Positions 51,682 through 59,836 of a DNA stretch of 64,000 nucleotides are shown in pieces. How positions within the stretch are numbered: the stretch's first letter is position 1; each line of letters begins with the position of its first letter. The stretch is from NCBI GenBank assembly GCA_017428055.1, contig JAFRRN010000035.1, positions 36,222 through 100,221 on the forward strand, in the 5' to 3' direction. Origin of the DNA: Prevotella sp. (GTDB taxonomy: Bacteria; Bacteroidota; Bacteroidia; Bacteroidales; Bacteroidaceae). The position numbers and the translations under genes are program-made. The notes beneath the pieces are model-generated. The model saw nothing but the letters and a program-made list of their open reading frames with translations, did not search any database and had not been told where the DNA came from.

Positions 51682-54600
51682 TCAATTGCTCTTCTCGTCA
51701 AACATCACCACGCCAATCTGTTTCCTGCCGTCCATCTTGATGGTTAGGGGATGTTCAAACCGCACATGACGAACAAAGTTGGTCTCCTCAACGGCTGGCA
51801 TGGCATCCAACAACTCCTTGCGGAAGAACCCCTGGTTGGTATTTTGGTCGATGGTGAAATAGCCGACGCCAAACGACGTAAGGTTTTGGAAGAAGTGGGT
51901 TCCTTGGCTCGGATCGACCCGATAGTTCTTCAATGCCACCTCCACGATGACCCGCGCCGCGCTGATATGCGGCCATTTCACGGGGATGCCAAGCCAGAAG
52001 TCGCTCGATCCCCACCTGCCTGGGCCGGCGAGGATGTAGTTCTTGTCGTCTGTTAGGAACTTGCGGTTGATGCGCTCAATGTCATCGGCTATGGCGGGGT
52101 TGTTCATTGCCGTGAAAGATTCGTCGGTTTTGACATATACCACATCGACAATATCCTCGCTGATGCCATGCCCCAATGACATGTTGGAGCGCATCAGGCA
52201 ACGGTCATCGGGAATGGTGGTGAGGTCTTCCTCCAACATCTGCTTCGAATCGACGATGGGACGGATCTGCAAGAGGTAGAAGTCGCCCGTCTTGTCTTCG
52301 TTCACATTGCAAGCGAACTCTATCTCTACGGGGCGGCGCATCGCCGCCATGCCATATTCCATAGACATCTGCAACACCTCGGGCAGGGGCAATACACCTT
52401 GTTGCAACACGCCGCTGAAGGTGATGACCTTGCGCCCGCCCTCGTAAATGCCGTCGCGAATCACTTGGTCGTAGGGGTCGTAGGTGGAGGCGATGTAATT
52501 GAGCGACTTGTCTTTGTCGGCTTCTTTCACCTTGAGTTTGAGGATGTTGAATCCGTCATCCACCTTGAAGTCGTTGCTCACATGCGTGAGGTCAAGGGCA
52601 TAAAATTTCGTTTGCGTCTCTTTCAAGGCTATGTCCATCTCACTCGTTTGCAACACCTGTGTGGGATGATACGGCGAGACGCGCAAGGTCTGCCCGCCAT
52701 CCACGATATATTTACCCAATCCCAAAGCCAACGAGGCGATGCCATCCTCCGCCTTCTCGTCGCCAATCGGATAGTAATTCAACGACCGCAGCACGCCGCT
52801 GAAGTTGGGATAGTAACGGTCACCATACGTCTTGCCCACCACCTCTTGCAAGATGACCGCCATCTTCTCCTGGTCAATGACATTCGATGTTGCCGCCATG
52901 TAGGTTTTCGAGTCCTTGTAATACACCGAGGCATACACGCCTTTGATGGCGCAGGCGAGCATTTGCAACATGGCATATTTGTCTTCCACGTAAGGAATCA
53001 TATAGGTGGAGTAGATGCCGGCGAAAGGTTGGTAATGGGCATCTTCCAACAATGACGACGAGCGGACGGCTATTGGCGAGCGGGTTGCCTCAAAGAACGT
53101 GAAGAAGTCGGCTATCAGCACGTCGGGCAACTGCGCCTTGAGGAAATGCCGGAGAATCTCTTCGTCAGGGGCATCGCTCAGCGCGATTTGGTACAGGTTG
53201 TTCTGTTCCATGAACTGGTCGAACAGGTCGGTGCAGAGAACCACCGTCTTGGGGATCTGCACGGTCATGTTCGGGAACTGGTTGAATTGCGGATGGCGTT
53301 TCACGACGTTATCCAAGAAAGCCAAGCCTCTGCCTTTACCGCCCAAGGACCCCTCGCCAATCCGGGCGAAATGGGAGAAGCGGTCGAACTTGCCGCGGTC
53401 GAAGACGGCGACGACGCCGATGTTCTTCATGTGCCGATACTGAACTATCGCGTCATATATGATTTTTCGGTGGGCATCGACATCCTGCAACTTGTGCCAC
53501 GTGATGTTCTTCAGGAATCGCGAGATAGGGAATAATGCGCGGGCGGTAAGCCAACGGCTCATGTGGTTGCGCGAGATATGATAGAGCATCGAGTCGTTGG
53601 GAATCTTGAAGATGTTGTCTTGCAACTCCTTCAAGCTATGGATGCGGGCTACCTCCTCGTGGGTATGTGGGTCGCGGAAGATGAAATCGCCAAACCCCAT
53701 GTGTCTCTCCATGATGTTCCGTAGGTCGATATTCATCTTCTTGGAGTTCTTATCGACGAAACGGAAGCCCTCCGCCTCCGCCTCCGCACGGTTGCTCGCC
53801 TCGGCACTCTCCATGATGAGCGGCACGTATTCGTCGTTGGCGCGGATGGCGCGTAGCAATTTCATGCCCGCATCGGGGTCTTTCTCGATGCCCGAAAGGC
53901 CTTGTCCGGAGCGAGAGGGGCTGTCGGTCATCTCCATCGGGAAACGCGCATCGGAGATAACACCCAATGTGTTGTTGGAATACTTGGTGTACAAGTCCCA
54001 TGCCTCCTCATAGCTTCGTGCCAGCACCACCTTGGGTCGCCCGCGCATACGGAGCGTTGCGGAGTGCCTGTTAAGTGCCTCCGTGGAGAACCGTTGGCTC
54101 TGTACGAGCAAGAAACTGTATAGGTTGGGAAGGATGGATGAATAAAAGCGGATGGAGTCTTCCACCAAGAGAATCATCTGAACCCCCGCCTCCTCGATGT
54201 CGTGTTCCAAGTTCATGCGGTCCTCGATGAGCTTGATGATGGAGAGGATGAGGTTGGTGTTGCCCAACCAACAGAACACATAATCGAAGATGGAGAGGTC
54301 TTCGTTCTCCATTCGCTTGGTGATACCGTGGGAGAAGGGTGTCAGCACCACGCAGTGGATGTCGGGAAACTTGTCCTTGATGGCATGGGCGACGGTGAAT
54401 GCGTCGTTGTCGGCATTGCCGGGCATACAGATTACCAGGTCGATGTTGGTGGTTTCCAACACGCTCTCCGCCTCCTCGGTGGTACTTACCTGCGTGAATG
54501 TAGGGGGATAGCGAAGCCCCAATTCCATGTATTCATTGTAAATTTTCTCCTCCACACGCCCATCGTCCTCCAACATGAAGGCATCATACGGATTGGCGAC

Positions 54601-54705
54601 AATCAGCACATTGTAGATGCGGCGCATCATGAGGTTGACGAATGTCACGTCTTTCAAGAGGAAGTTACTCCATTGCTGCGGGATAGTTGTTTCCATGCTC
54701 ATCAT
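51682..54705 (-). CDS. Protein with two receiver-like domains fused to a PPDK-type ATP-binding domain
   Basis: 1007 residues; starts at 54702 or 54696 are also possible. Residues 25-165 form a degenerate receiver-like domain (YNVLIVANPYDAF) lacking the acidic pocket. Residues 172-335 form a second one with the full pattern: MILLVEDSIRFY, phospho-acceptor Asp in GVISDARFPM, Ser in LIMESAEAS and Lys in FRFVDKNSKK. Residues 440-960 resemble the ATP-binding (ATP-grasp) domain of pyruvate phosphate dikinase/PEP synthase (GEGSLGGKGRGLAFLD, PIAVRSSSLLEDA, FYLLQIRPIVDS). The phosphohistidine swivelling domain and the PEP-binding TIM barrel are absent, so it cannot be a complete PEP synthase. A signal-controlled phosphotransfer or nucleotide-binding role is inference. 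Confidence 0.8.
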   Translation of the reverse strand: MMSMETTIPQQWSNFLLKDVTFVNLMMRRIYNVLIVANPYDAFMLEDDGRVEEKIYNEYMELGLRYPPTFTQVSTTEEAESVLETTNIDLVICMPGNADNDAFTVAHAIKDKFPDIHCVVLTPFSHGITKRMENEDLSIFDYVFCWLGNTNLILSIIKLIEDRMNLEHDIEEAGVQMILLVEDSIRFYSSILPNLYSFLLVQSQRFSTEALNRHSATLRMRGRPKVVLARSYEEAWDLYTKYSNNTLGVISDARFPMEMTDSPSRSGQGLSGIEKDPDAGMKLLRAIRANDEYVPLIMESAEASNRAEAEAEGFRFVDKNSKKMNIDLRNIMERHMGFGDFIFRDPHTHEEVARIHSLKELQDNIFKIPNDSMLYHISRNHMSRWLTARALFPISRFLKNITWHKLQDVDAHRKIIYDAIVQYRHMKNIGVVAVFDRGKFDRFSHFARIGEGSLGGKGRGLAFLDNVVKRHPQFNQFPNMTVQIPKTVVLCTDLFDQFMEQNNLYQIALSDAPDEEILRHFLKAQLPDVLIADFFTFFEATRSPIAVRSSSLLEDAHYQPFAGIYSTYMIPYVEDKYAMLQMLACAIKGVYASVYYKDSKTYMAATSNVIDQEKMAVILQEVVGKTYGDRYYPNFSGVLRSLNYYPIGDEKAEDGIASLALGLGKYIVDGGQTLRVSPYHPTQVLQTSEMDIALKETQTKFYALDLTHVSNDFKVDDGFNILKLKVKEADKDKSLNYIASTYDPYDQVIRDGIYEGGRKVITFSGVLQQGVLPLPEVLQMSMEYGMAAMRRPVEIEFACNVNEDKTGDFYLLQIRPIVDSKQMLEEDLTTIPDDRCLMRSNMSLGHGISEDIVDVVYVKTDESFTAMNNPAIADDIERINRKFLTDDKNYILAGPGRWGSSDFWLGIPVKWPHISAARVIVEVALKNYRVDPSQGTHFFQNLTSFGVGYFTIDQNTNQGFFRKELLDAMPAVEETNFVRHVRFEHPLTIKMDGRKQIGVVMFDEKSN

Positions 54706-54717
54706 TCATTGATGATG

Positions 54718-54725
54718 CAAAAGTA
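54718..54725 (-). promoter_or_regulatory. -7 promoter element of the receiver/PPDK-like gene
   Basis: TACTTTTG on the minus strand, 13 bp before the first ATG. Confidence 0.55.
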
Positions 54726-54789
54726 CGATTTTTTTGCCAATATCCTTTAAAACCGTACCATTATCTTATCTCTATGGACTGATTTTGGA

Positions 54790-57687
54790 TTAAAACAAGG
54801 TACCCATCGCCGATGAGAGCGAGACCTTACAACGGTCGCATATATCCGTGAGAGTTGCGCCATTGGCAGACAACATATAGAAATCATCCTCATTGATAAG
54901 CACACATTCCCATTCGCGATTCATCCGCTCATGAGGCATCAGGCCATTAATCCTATGAGTCCACTCCACCGCTGCCGTCTGCTTCTGTCGCACATTCTTA
55001 TCAAAGAGTTTATCTTTGCCTTTTGTCTCTATGAGATAAACCTTTTTGTCTGTTGCCACCATGAAGTCGGGATGATATGTCGCCATCAGTCCATCACTAC
55101 GCATATAGTAGATGATAGCGAAGGGGTGCATATTCTCGCCGATTTTCAAGAAACGCTCCACCTCTCCGTCTTTGTCAAGGAACTCGATAAACGCTTTTTC
55201 CAATCCCCCGCCATGTGTGGGATAACCCTGCCGCCCATAGATGCACTTGTGTACTTCCATTGAATACGACTCCCTCATCTTGATTACCGCAACAGACGAA
55301 AAACTGGTATGGACAACCTGGGCATCCGTCGTCAAGATGTTATTCTGCATGTTGAATATCGCCCGTGCCATTTCCTCCATGATATGTTTCGTGACGATGG
55401 CATCTTTAGACAACAGAATCTTCCAGTCACTTCCGTTGAAAGGATTGAAGGGCTGTCCGAACAATCGGGTGCGGATATATCGGTCCACCGCAGCAATCGT
55501 CCTTGCCTCATTGATTTGCAGATTGGGTACAGGCATCTCCCTATGTGATGAAATCTTGTCAAACCGCAACATGATGGTACGGAGTATCTTTTGTAAATAT
55601 TCATTGTAACTGGTTGCCGTAAATAGGTTTGCCGTCACTTTGTACCGTCCAAATTGCGTCTTGGAGATAATCTCTTGCGCTACGAACGTCTCACCGTCCT
55701 GTGCGAGGAACTGTCGAAGCATCTCCAAGGGGAAAGCCGTGAATGGCCGCAAGCCGCGTATGTCAATCTCCATATCCTCCAATTCCTCTTCCGCCTCCCT
55801 GATGATGATAGGCCAAACGAAGTCAAACTGTTCATAGTCCTCGCGCAGCCCTACCTTGATAAGGTCGCCCGTAGAGCCGCCTGTACCCGTTTCGCCCGTT
55901 TCCTCAATGGCCAATCCATTGGCAAGCAGTTCCTCGTAGAATTGGATGAAAGCGGGATGCTCAATGATGCTCAACATGTCGATATACGTTTTGGGTTGGC
56001 TATGCAATTGCAACACGCGCTTACGGTCATCCTCCTTGATGCTTTGGTATTCAGGTTCACGCCACATCAGGCGCAACCCCCTTCCTATTATCTGTTCCAA
56101 CAAGATGGGTGCCTCAGAGGAGCGAAGCGGCACGATTACGCAAATGTTGTTTACGTCAAACCCCTCGCGAAGCATCAACACCGAAATAATGACCTTGGGT
56201 TTCTGGTATTTGTCTATGTCAAAGAGCCTCTTCTTCGTCTCCTTCCATTCCTCTTCCGACACCTCGCCCTTGGCATTGCTGTCAATGGTGACTATCTCAT
56301 CTCGTGACAATCCGTCATCCATCATCATCCGTTCCACAAAAGGAGCCACGGTGGTATCCTCGCAAATGACAAGCATCTTGGGATTCTTCTTCTCGTCAAC
56401 CACCGTGAAATCTGTTTCCAGTTTCTTGAGTTTCGTCAAGCCAGCACGGAGCATCAACCGCTGTCCGTCGCTCAAGGCACAAACCTTATTGCGCTCATCA
56501 CGCAAAGCCTTATAATCCAAGTCTTTGAGTTCCGTCAACTCTTGGCGGCGATCCAACAACAAGGTCTTCACCAATCCCTTGCGCATAGCGGTTGCCAAGT
56601 CGAAGTCAACGATGATATGCGGGAAGTAACACTTCTGCATCTTTCTACCCGACCCACGCTGGTCGTAAGGCGTAGCCGAGAAGTCCACTTGGAAGAATCG
56701 ATCGCCTTTATTCTCGGCAATGACATTCAAGCCCTTTTGCCATTCCACCTCCTCAATCTCGCCATTGCGTTTCAACTCATGGATATGGTGAGCCTCGTCA
56801 TTGATGACCATGATGTCTTCCAACTCCGCCAAGTATTCCAACTCAGAGCCACGCAAATAGCGGCGGTCCAACATGCCAAGGTCATTGCCCGCCGACTTGC
56901 CCGGACAGATGGGCAACAACTCACCAATCATCTCTGGCACACTCATTCCCTGCCCTTCATCCGATGCCTCTTCGGGAAGTTGGTTCTCAAACAGATGCCA
57001 ATTGGTCAAGGCTATCAACCCGTCGCCCGTCGTCTTGCGCCCAATGCCCTCATCCTTTGTCACCACATTGTTTTGGATAAACGAGAACACCTCCTGCCGA
57101 TAGTGTACAGGAATGAACACCTCTTGATTCAGATAGAAGTCATTGGTCTGTATGTCGCGTGTTTCCTCCCCCCGTTTCATTCTGCCGCAAAAAGCATCCA
57201 ACAGACGGTCATATACTATCAAGCCAGGTGCCACGATGAGGAAGTTCTTCGTAAACCGCCCACTCTTCACATCCTCATGCCGTGCATTGAGCATCTGCCA
57301 AAGCAGCAAGGCGTGCATCACCCATGTCTTTCCCGTACCCGTTGCCATCTTCACGGCATACTTGGGCATTTGGTACTTCTGCCTATCCAATGTTTCTAAA
57401 TCCACGACGGGCATCAAGTCTGGAGTCAATTCTTGGTAATAATCCAAGACATTCCTCACACCCATCACCTCATGCAGATAGATGACATTGAGGATGGCTT
57501 GCCGTTGTCCGGCATGGAAGTTGCGGTTGCGTAAAGAGCAGTATTCCTCAGCGAACCAATATCTCAACAACTCTTGCGTCATGGGTGTCACCTGTTCCAT
57601 CATCTCACCACTCTCCCAAGCCTCATTCACCCTCTCGCTCAACCGCTTGGCCAATTCCAGCGAGGCTTTTGTATCGTTTGTTTTCAT
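54790..57687 (-). CDS. Type III restriction enzyme, Res subunit (helicase-nuclease)
   Basis: 965 residues from the ATG at 57687 (MKTNDTKASLELAKR). The frame is open further upstream, but that stretch is hydrophobic, unlike the family, and would overlap the start and promoter of the opposite-strand small ORF. SF2 helicase motifs: KMATGTGKTWVMH (Walker A), VINDEAHHIHEL (DEAH-like), VDFSATPYDQRG, and QIIGRGLRLMWR (motif VI). A PD-(D/E)xK nuclease at the end is visible in YHPDFMVATDKKVYLIETKG. All catalytic parts look intact. Res needs Mod for site recognition, yet the neighbouring mod is truncated, so the system is probably inactive as restriction. Confidence 0.92.
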   Translation of the reverse strand: MKTNDTKASLELAKRLSERVNEAWESGEMMEQVTPMTQELLRYWFAEEYCSLRNRNFHAGQRQAILNVIYLHEVMGVRNVLDYYQELTPDLMPVVDLETLDRQKYQMPKYAVKMATGTGKTWVMHALLLWQMLNARHEDVKSGRFTKNFLIVAPGLIVYDRLLDAFCGRMKRGEETRDIQTNDFYLNQEVFIPVHYRQEVFSFIQNNVVTKDEGIGRKTTGDGLIALTNWHLFENQLPEEASDEGQGMSVPEMIGELLPICPGKSAGNDLGMLDRRYLRGSELEYLAELEDIMVINDEAHHIHELKRNGEIEEVEWQKGLNVIAENKGDRFFQVDFSATPYDQRGSGRKMQKCYFPHIIVDFDLATAMRKGLVKTLLLDRRQELTELKDLDYKALRDERNKVCALSDGQRLMLRAGLTKLKKLETDFTVVDEKKNPKMLVICEDTTVAPFVERMMMDDGLSRDEIVTIDSNAKGEVSEEEWKETKKRLFDIDKYQKPKVIISVLMLREGFDVNNICVIVPLRSSEAPILLEQIIGRGLRLMWREPEYQSIKEDDRKRVLQLHSQPKTYIDMLSIIEHPAFIQFYEELLANGLAIEETGETGTGGSTGDLIKVGLREDYEQFDFVWPIIIREAEEELEDMEIDIRGLRPFTAFPLEMLRQFLAQDGETFVAQEIISKTQFGRYKVTANLFTATSYNEYLQKILRTIMLRFDKISSHREMPVPNLQINEARTIAAVDRYIRTRLFGQPFNPFNGSDWKILLSKDAIVTKHIMEEMARAIFNMQNNILTTDAQVVHTSFSSVAVIKMRESYSMEVHKCIYGRQGYPTHGGGLEKAFIEFLDKDGEVERFLKIGENMHPFAIIYYMRSDGLMATYHPDFMVATDKKVYLIETKGKDKLFDKNVRQKQTAAVEWTHRINGLMPHERMNREWECVLINEDDFYMLSANGATLTDICDRCKVSLSSAMGTLF

Positions 57688-57706
57688 TGTTTTGGTTACG
57701 TTTTGT

Positions 57707-57736
57707 TTGTATTTTCGAATAATTTGTGTAAATTTG
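57707..57736 (+). promoter_or_regulatory. Promoter of the inverted two-gene module
   Basis: TTG (57707-57709) then 19 nt then TAAATTTG (57729-57736), a good Bacteroidetes promoter 29 bp before the 45-residue ORF. Confidence 0.65.
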
Positions 57737-57765
57737 CACCGTACAAATAATAAAAGATAATCACT

Positions 57766-57903
57766 ATGGAAAAGAAAAAAGTCACTTACGAAGAGGCTTT
57801 GGCACGCTTTAAGCGCTCGTTGGAGATTAAGCATACTGCTGAAGAGCGCATGGAAAGAGAGTTTAGGGAAATGGGACTTACAGGTACAATAGTGTCGCTA
57901 TGA
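57766..57903 (+). CDS. Small 45-residue protein, first gene of inverted module
   Basis: Highly charged helical peptide (MEKKKVTYEEALARFKRS at the start, then EERMEREFREMG). It is preceded by its own promoter and its TGA overlaps the next start as ATGA (57900-57903), the coupling typical of toxin-antitoxin or accessory pairs. I know no name for it. A partner or antitoxin role is inference from layout only. Confidence 0.6.
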   Translation: MEKKKVTYEEALARFKRSLEIKHTAEERMEREFREMGLTGTIVSL

Positions 57904-58396
57904 TTCAGCTTTCCCTTGAAGAAATCAACGCTCTGTCGCCATACGAAGTTTTTATGCTCCGAATGGCGATTTTGTGTTTGCCACCAGTCTCAACATCCAT
58001 TATCTTATTTCTTTTGAAGCCGAAGAGCCTTTGGGTGAGTGTGATACTTTTCAGTTTGTGATTAGGAAACTGGAAAGCCATCGTTCCCCACATGATGCAA
58101 AAATTGAGAAAGCCATTCTTGCTATTCTTGAAGTGTTCTTCAAGGAGCATCTTAATGTTTTGCTCTATATGTGCGACGATAGTGACGGGCGAGAGGCCAA
58201 CCGTAACCGTTTGTTTCTCACATGGTTCAGAAAACATGCAGCGCCAGGACGGTTTACCATCAGAACGGCAAGTGCCGTAGTAGAGGGAAAGGGATTCTAT
58301 GCTGCCATTATCATTGAAAACAGGAATCCCAAGCTGCAGACTGTCATAGATGACTTTGTCCAGACTGCAGAAGCCTTGACGAATGGCAAACCCTAA
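57900..58396 (+). CDS. DUF6169-like protein, apparent -1 frameshift
   Basis: The first frame from 57900 gives MIQLSLEEINALSPYEVF, then loses similarity; the frame that carries the rest (NGDFVFATSLNIHYLISFE, then LYMCDDSDGREANRNRLFLTW and FTIRTASAVVEGKGFYAAII) reaches the stop at 58396. The join needs one extra T in the five-T run at 57949-57953, giving EVFYAPNGDF. With it the protein is 165 residues and, from memory, matches DUF6169 proteins of Bacteroidales (signature YMCDxSDGR...RxRLFxxWF). The cause may be a 1-bp deletion, a sequencing error or programmed slippage. If a start inside the second frame is used instead (57974) only the last 140 residues are made. Function unknown. Confidence 0.65.
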
Positions 58397-58407
58397 TAGC
58401 GATACTT

Positions 58408-59730
58408 TCATACGCTCTCCACCACTTGACTTTCAAACCCAAACACATCCACCGCCTTGATGCAAACCCTTCGGTGCTCCTTATGTGCCACCCGTAGGCG
58501 CGTCTTATAGACACAATGCAACGGGTCGTTGTCGTTCTCTATATTCTCCCTGTAGTCCTGCCACGTAGAGCGGAACGTCACGCCATCATAGTCGGGGTCG
58601 ATGCTCCAATATTCAATCAACGACAGCGGGTCGCGTTCCAACACCTGTTGCAGTTTTTCCTTGTCCTTATCATCCAAGGGGATGTTGTCGGGCGATAGCA
58701 AAACGTAGTTTTCCAGCTCCACATCGATCTCATCCCATTCCCCTGCGGGTGTCACCACCAACGGCTTTGCCACCAAGTATTGCAACGAGGAGAAACGGAC
58801 GGACTTGTCATCTATCAACTTGCGAAAACCTTTCTTCGCCAACTTATCCAACAAATCGGGCGGGATGACCAACACCTCCACATTCGAGCCTTGGTATTTC
58901 TGGATGGCTTGCGAAATGTCGAAGGCAAAGTTCCAACCCAGCACAACCACCTTTTCCCAGTCGCCACCCAATAACGATGCCTTGGCTTCCACCGCCCTGC
59001 GGATGGTGGCAGCCGTGGTCAGGCGGTTAGGGGAATCGACCATCACCAATGTCCGCGTACCTCTCACATACCCAAAGTTACGGTCATTCGTCTGTTCGGG
59101 AGTGAAAGGCAATGCGCCATACAGCCCTAACACCACTTGGCTCAAGTCGCCCACATGCTTATAACGCTTGTTGTTCCGAAAAGCCTCCTTCTGATAGTCG
59201 CCGATACTCTGATACAAAAAGGGCTTTACCTCTTGGTCAATAAACCGCTTACGCATCACCAATGAGGCGGGCTTGCCAATGTCGCAAGTAATCCAACGCC
59301 TACCTAAACGCTCGGCAACGGCAGCGGTCGTCCCACTTCCTCCAAGGAAATCACAAACGTGGTCGCCTTCGTTGGACGAGGCTTTGATAATGCGTTCAAG
59401 AAGTTCTGAAGGCTTTTGGGTTCCATATCCCACAGCCTCAACTGCTTGGGAATTGATATAGTTGATCAACCAAACATCGGGAGCAATCGTTTGGGTGGTA
59501 TCTACATAAACTACTCGCCCAAATACTGATAAGTCAATTCGTCCTTCTGCGATTGCCTGTTCCGTTTTCTCTCTATGAGCTTTCGATTTATCGTGAAATC
59601 TATTGAGTCTGCTACAAATAACAATTACGGCTATGGCAATTATATTAATCAGTATCGAATTGCCTAAAGGTGGTATGAGCGAACTCGCCAAGCAAACTAT
59701 CAGCAAGCCCATCATGATAATAGCCAGCAA
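58408..59730 (-). pseudogene. Type III DNA methyltransferase Mod, N-terminally truncated
   Basis: 440 codons, but homology starts at about residue 50 (near [15 protein letters not shown], about 59590); before it the frame encodes hydrophobic text that is probably not mod. The SAM-binding FxGxG region is present ([18 protein letters not shown], then [21 protein letters not shown]), followed by the usual C-terminal domain of about 290 residues. In beta-class Mod proteins the catalytic DPPY motif lies before this point and is missing here, along with much of the target-recognition region. It should not methylate. The partner res lies 0.7 kb away in the same direction with a plus-strand module between. 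Confidence 0.75.
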
Positions 59731-59809
59731 TCATATGCCCGAATGGCTCCAAAACCCTCAATTGAGTGGTGTACACGTCACCTTTGGCATATTCCTCCGC
59801 AAATATCAT
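59645..59809 (-). CDS. Short orphan ORF between the beta-helix gene and mod remnant
   Basis: 54 residues ([19 protein letters not shown] at the start, then [20 protein letters not shown]). The composition looks like a real folded protein rather than noise. It begins 27 bp after the stop of the beta-helix gene on the same strand and overlaps the hydrophobic lead-in of the mod frame. It may be a fragment of a gene destroyed when mod lost its 5' half. I cannot name its family. Confidence 0.35.
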   Translation of the reverse strand: MIFAEEYAKGDVYTTQLRVLEPFGHMIAGYYHDGLADSLLGEFAHTTFRQFDTD

Positions 59810-59836
59810 GTTTCAATATCAGCTGTCAGCGGGTTC

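Noticed and set aside
51682-54705. Naming this gene PEP synthase
   Set aside because: The phosphohistidine and PEP-binding domains are not present; only the ATP-binding half matches.
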